From NCBI RefSeq assembly GCF_001280005.1, contig NZ_LGDW01000118.1, positions 1 through 64,000 on the forward strand: a stretch of 64,000 nt of DNA. The letters are read 5' to 3'. Made by a program: the position numbers and the translations under genes. Below are positions 60,953 through 64,000 of this stretch, one piece after another. A model generated the notes under the pieces. The model had not been told where the DNA came from, did not search any database, and saw only the letters and a list, made by a program, of their open reading frames with translations. The stretch is from Streptomyces sp. NRRL WC-3618. GTDB lineage: Bacteria; Actinomycetota; Actinomycetes; Streptomycetales; Streptomycetaceae. Positions within the stretch are counted from its first letter, which is position 1. Each line of letters starts with the position of its first letter.

Positions 60953-62644
60953 CTACTGAGAGTCCCCGGACCGGGTACGCAGTTCCCGACGGAGGATCTT
61001 TCCCGTCGCCGTCTTCGGCAGGTCGGGCAGGATCTCCACCTGCCGCGGGTACTTGTATGCGGCCAGTCTCTCCTTGCAGTACGCGGCAAGCGCGTCCGGG
61101 TCCCCCTCGGCGCCCGGGCGCAGGCTGATGTACGCCTTCACGGTCTCCCCGCGATACTTGTCGGGTACCCCGACGACGGCTGCCTCGCGTACCGCCGGAT
61201 GGGTGTACAGGACGTCCTCGACCTCGCGCGGCCACACCTTGAAGCCGGACGCGTTGATCATGTCCTTCTTGCGGTCGACGACGTACAGCCATCCCTCGGC
61301 GTCCATGAACCCGATGTCACCGGTGCGCAGCTCCCCGTCCGGGAAGGTCTCCGCGGTGGCCTCCGGGAGCCGCCAGTAGCCGGGGACGACCTGCGGTCCC
61401 CGGACGAGGATCTCGCCCTGTTCCCCGAAGGGAACCTCGGCGCCCTGTTCGTCGACGACGCGTACGACGGTGTCGGGGCCCGGCACGCCCACGGCGAGGG
61501 TGCCGGAGGCCGGGTCGACGGGGGCCTCCCGGGCGGGCGGTACGGAGGCGCAGGGGGCGGTGCACTCGGTGAGGCCGTAGCCGTTGCGGATGTACGGGCC
61601 GAAGCCGGCGCGGAACCTCTCCACGAGGGCGGGCGGCAGCGGGGCGCCGCCGGAGGAGATGTGCCGGAAGGAGGAGAAGTGGTCGGGGGTGGCGTCCGGG
61701 TGCGCGGCCAGGGCCATGAAGGCCGTCGACGGGCCGACCGTGTAGTGCGGGCGGTGCTCGGCGAACGCGTCCAGGACCGCCCCGGGCTCGAAGCGGTAGG
61801 CGAGGACGAGGGTGCCGGCACCGGCCAGGCTCGCGCCGAGCTGGCACACCATGCCGGTGATGTGGAACAGGGGCGCCAACGCGAAGTAGACGGGCGCCTC
61901 GGGCAGCGGCAGACCGGTCCGCTGCCGCTCCGCGTTGTACATGATGTTCGCGTGCGTGTTGGTGGCCCCCTTGGGGGCGCCGCTGGTGCCGGAGGTGTAG
62001 CTGATCAGGGCGATGTCGCCGGGGCGGGGAGCGCGCCCGTCGGGGGCCTGGTGCCCGTACCGGGCGACGGCGGTCAGGTCCTCGGCGTCCGGGGCCTCCG
62101 GCAGCCGCTCGAACGCGAGCACGCGCGCGTCGCCGCGCGTCTGGAAGTCCAGCTCGCACCCGGTGAGCACGATCCGCACCGGGGAGTCCGCGGCCGTCTC
62201 CCTCAGGTACGACTCCCAGGCCCGGTCGGAGCAGATCAGCGCGGCCACCTCACCGTCCCGCAGGACGTGCGTGACCTCCCCCGACTTGTACATCGGGTTG
62301 ACGGGGACGACGGTCGCGCCCGCCTTCCAGGCCCCCAGCACGGCGAGGACGAAGAGCGGGGAGTTCTGGAGGAGGACGGCGACCCGGTCGCCGCGCTCCA
62401 GCCCCCGGGTGACCAGGTACCCGGCGACGGAGTCGCTCAGCTCGTCGACCTCACGGTGGCTGAGCCGCCCGTCGAAGTAGGCGAGGAAGGTGCGGTCCGG
62501 GACCTCGGCGGCGGTCCGGCGCAGCGCGTGGACGAGTGAGTCGTCCGGGCTGACGGGCCCGCGCTGGGCGTCGTCGAGGAGGTCCAGCCAGGGCTGCGCG
62601 GCGTACCGGGAGCCGGAGTCCGGGGTGGGGTCGGGGTCGGTCAT
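60953..62644 (-). CDS. AMP-dependent acyl-CoA synthetase/ligase
   Basis: 563 residues of the ANL superfamily. Motifs are SYTSGTSGAPKGATNTHAN (phosphate loop), NGYGLTECTAPC, GDIGFMDAEGWLYVVDRKKDMINASGFKVWPREVED (hinge) and PKTATGKILRREL (catalytic Lys). It activates a carboxylic acid to the acyl-CoA for the dehydrogenase. ATG 62644 overlaps the SDR stop by four bases (ATGA). The long upstream open frame is antisense to the SDR frame and rejected. Chain-length preference is not predictable. Confidence 0.93.
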   Translation of the reverse strand: MTDPDPTPDSGSRYAAQPWLDLLDDAQRGPVSPDDSLVHALRRTAAEVPDRTFLAYFDGRLSHREVDELSDSVAGYLVTRGLERGDRVAVLLQNSPLFVLAVLGAWKAGATVVPVNPMYKSGEVTHVLRDGEVAALICSDRAWESYLRETAADSPVRIVLTGCELDFQTRGDARVLAFERLPEAPDAEDLTAVARYGHQAPDGRAPRPGDIALISYTSGTSGAPKGATNTHANIMYNAERQRTGLPLPEAPVYFALAPLFHITGMVCQLGASLAGAGTLVLAYRFEPGAVLDAFAEHRPHYTVGPSTAFMALAAHPDATPDHFSSFRHISSGGAPLPPALVERFRAGFGPYIRNGYGLTECTAPCASVPPAREAPVDPASGTLAVGVPGPDTVVRVVDEQGAEVPFGEQGEILVRGPQVVPGYWRLPEATAETFPDGELRTGDIGFMDAEGWLYVVDRKKDMINASGFKVWPREVEDVLYTHPAVREAAVVGVPDKYRGETVKAYISLRPGAEGDPDALAAYCKERLAAYKYPRQVEILPDLPKTATGKILRRELRTRSGDSQ

Positions 62645-63402
62645 CGGGTGGCCTCCCACTTCTGCTGGAGGTGGTTCATGCTGGTCAGCCAGCGGTCGGG
62701 GGCGGCGGCCCGCGCCTGATAGTAGTCGGCGACCTCGGGGTGCGGCAGGATCAGGAAGCGGTCCTCCTCGATCCCATCGAACAGCGCCTGGACGACCGCC
62801 TCGGGCTCGATCGCGGTCGGCGCGAGCACCAGGTCGCCCACGCTGCCGGTCCCGGCCAGCATGTCCGTGCGTACGCCCTGCGGGCAGATGGCGTGCACCT
62901 TGAGCCCGCGGTGGCGGTACGTCAGTGACAGCCACTCCGCGAAGGCGTAGGCGCCGTGCTTGGTCACGCTGTAGGGCGCCGCGCCGATCATGGTGAGCAG
63001 CCCGGCGGCGGACACGGTGGACACGAATCGCCCGCTGCCCCGCTCCAGCCACTCCGGCAGCAGTTCCTGGGCCGCCCTGACGTGCGCCATCACGTTCACG
63101 TCCCAGGCGAGCGCCCAGACCTTCTCGTCGGCCGCCTCGGACCCGCCCGAGGCGAGCCCGGCGTTGGCACAGTAGACGTCCACGGTGCCACCGAGGGCGT
63201 CGCGCGCGTCGGCGACGATGGCGGAGGCGTCCCCGGGCACCGCGATCCCGCCTATCTCGCGGGCGACGGCTTCGGCCCGCGCGGCATCCAGGTCGTTCAC
63301 CACAACCCGGGCCCCTTCGGCGGCGAACCGCCGGGCGAGCGCGGCGCCAATGCCACCCCCGGCTCCCGTGACGACGACTCCGGCACCTTCCACGACACCC
63401 AC
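62641..63402 (-). CDS. Short-chain dehydrogenase/reductase
   Basis: 253 residues, classical SDR. VVVTGAGGGIGAALARRF is the NAD(P) loop (residues 9-26), YCANAGLAS the NAG motif, and SAAGLLTMIGAAPYSVTKHGAYAF contains the catalytic Ser, Tyr and Lys. GTG 63400-63402 follows AAGGAGA. It is the first gene of the operon with the acyl-CoA synthetase and tetR. In the lva model it would correspond to LvaD, which reduces a 4-keto to a 4-hydroxyacyl-CoA; that role is inferred. Confidence 0.9.
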   Translation of the reverse strand: MGVVEGAGVVVTGAGGGIGAALARRFAAEGARVVVNDLDAARAEAVAREIGGIAVPGDASAIVADARDALGGTVDVYCANAGLASGGSEAADEKVWALAWDVNVMAHVRAAQELLPEWLERGSGRFVSTVSAAGLLTMIGAAPYSVTKHGAYAFAEWLSLTYRHRGLKVHAICPQGVRTDMLAGTGSVGDLVLAPTAIEPEAVVQALFDGIEEDRFLILPHPEVADYYQARAAAPDRWLTSMNHLQQKWEATR

Positions 63403-63446
63403 GATCGGTCTCCTTCGACACGACACGGCCCCAACGTCCGACCAGA

Positions 63447-63462
63447 CTAACCGGTCGGTATG
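63447..63462. promoter_or_regulatory. TetR-type operator before the SDR operon
   Basis: On the minus strand the site reads CATACCGACCGGTTAG. Its first 13 bases equal those of the palindromic site at 57884-57896; the distal half is degenerate. It lies 45 bases before the SDR start. Confidence 0.7.
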
Positions 63463-63491
63463 TAGCAGGAAAGGGTGACCGCAGCCGACCC

Positions 63492-63543
63492 AGGGGCGCG
63501 GGGCTGTATCGATCTGCGGCTCCGCCGCGGGGCGCGACAAGCC
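63492..63543. repeat. Dispersed Streptomyces GC-rich repeat, copy 2
   Basis: Inverted, nearly identical copy of the element at 6745-6798 (AGGGGCGCGGGGCTGT ... GGCGCGACAAGCC). It lies between the SDR promoter and a pseudogene. Confidence 0.7.
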
Positions 63544-63626
63544 ACGACGAACCCGCACCCTACGAACTACAGGCGGGAGCGCCTACGGTGCCAGTACCAG
63601 CCGCCGATCCCCCGGAGGGAACCCCC

Positions 63627-63851
63627 ATGCCCCTCCCCTGTCCAGACGCGGCCTCCTGACAACAACCGCGGCAGTCGCCTCCCTGCCGGCATGCGCGGCC
63701 GCAGCACCAACACCGCCCAAAACAGCTCCGCACCGGATTCGAGAACCTCGCCGCGAAGAACTACGCCCCCCTCACCGGCAAAAAGGGCGGCCTCGTCACC
63801 AACCCGACGGAAGGCGCCGCCCGCCAGCCCGAATGGGCCTGTTCCGGATAA
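63627..63851 (+). pseudogene. Frameshifted remnant of a Tat-exported DUF1343 (NamZ-like) protein
   Basis: A good GGAGGG ribosome site and ATG (63627) open a frame that stops after ten codons. The next frame encodes a Tat-type signal (LSRRGLLTTTAAVASLPACA). A third frame encodes RTGFENLAAKNYAPLTGKK then GGLVTNPT and stops at 63849-63851. That last segment resembles the start of DUF1343 exo-muramidase-like proteins (GFE-LA, L-GK-GL-TNPT). At least two frameshifts and loss of the rest indicate decay. Confidence 0.6.
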
Positions 63852-64000
63852 ACGGATCAGAACGACCAGCACGCTGCTAAAGTACGGTTCACTTGGCGGC
63901 AACAACCAAACCGCTGGGGCATGTTGAGTGGGTCACGGACCCGCTCCGGTTGCCGGGAGGGCAGTCGTCAGACGGACACAAGTGCCGTCCAACTCGCCGG
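63852..64000. other. Terminal stretch without recognised gene
   Basis: 149 bases, slightly less GC-rich at the start. TGCTAAAGTACGGTTCAC near 63875 looks promoter-like, and an ACGGACCCGCTCCGG-type short inverted segment follows. No ORF can be supported before the window ends. Confidence 0.35.

Noticed and set aside
63852..64000. Start of a phage, integrase or att site at the right edge
   Set aside because: No integrase motif, tRNA fragment or direct repeat was seen in the short remaining sequence.

Overview
The window is a high-GC actinobacterial chromosome segment, almost certainly Streptomyces. The main markers are the gylR-glpF-glpK-glpD glycerol operon, the chaplin pair chpC/chpH, mycothiol ligase mshC, the PAC2/ParJ protein, GTG starts, ATGA/GTGA gene overlaps and typical Streptomyces dispersed GC-rich hairpin repeats. 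From memory, the gene order follows the core region of S. coelicolor from metH/gylR (about SCO1657) through parJ (SCO1662), chpC/chpH (SCO1674/1675) and the gluconate genes, with extra blocks inserted.

Layout: 1-1.2 kb, 5' part of metH (minus). 1.5-6.7 kb, glycerol regulator and operon with visible palindromic operators. 6.8-23.2 kb, a methionine-salvage block: a ribose-type ABC importer with methylthioribose kinase (minus), mtnD-mtnC-mtnB (plus), mtnA (minus), then a tightly overlapping operon for a BMP-type nucleoside ABC importer, a nucleoside phosphorylase and an MTA/SAH-type deaminase, followed by a GntR regulator. Together these could import MTR and MTA-like nucleosides and convert both to MTR-1-P and on to the methionine precursor. 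Three short cysteine-codon-containing leader ORFs precede the transporter and mtn operons.

23.5-36.9 kb holds housekeeping and conserved actinobacterial genes: parJ, a Tat-exported beta-propeller, mshC with its conserved neighbours, CorA, a ferritin-like protein, an F420 oxidoreductase, an aldo/keto reductase and a RecD2-like protein whose ATPase motifs look destroyed. 37-40.4 kb: chaplins, an M20 peptidase and tRNA-Leu(GAG). 40.6-47.5 kb: a membrane-anchored ricin-B lectin protein and a 1291-residue Pls/PosA-type single-module NRPS with a lysine-like adenylation code, followed by an M1 metallopeptidase. 47.6-57.8 kb: YchJ, gluconate regulator and kinase, a molybdopterin oxidoreductase with cytochrome b561, an APC permease, assorted transporters and small membrane proteins, and a His-rich duplicated metal-binding protein.

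57.9-63.4 kb is a second striking block: an APH-type kinase and an acyl-CoA dehydrogenase (a split ACAD10/11-like pair), facing a convergent SDR, acyl-CoA synthetase and TetR operon. Both operons carry the same 13-base TetR-type operator core. The gene set resembles the levulinate/4-hydroxyacid (lva) pathway without lvaB. The window ends with a dispersed repeat and a frameshifted remnant of a DUF1343/NamZ-type exported enzyme.
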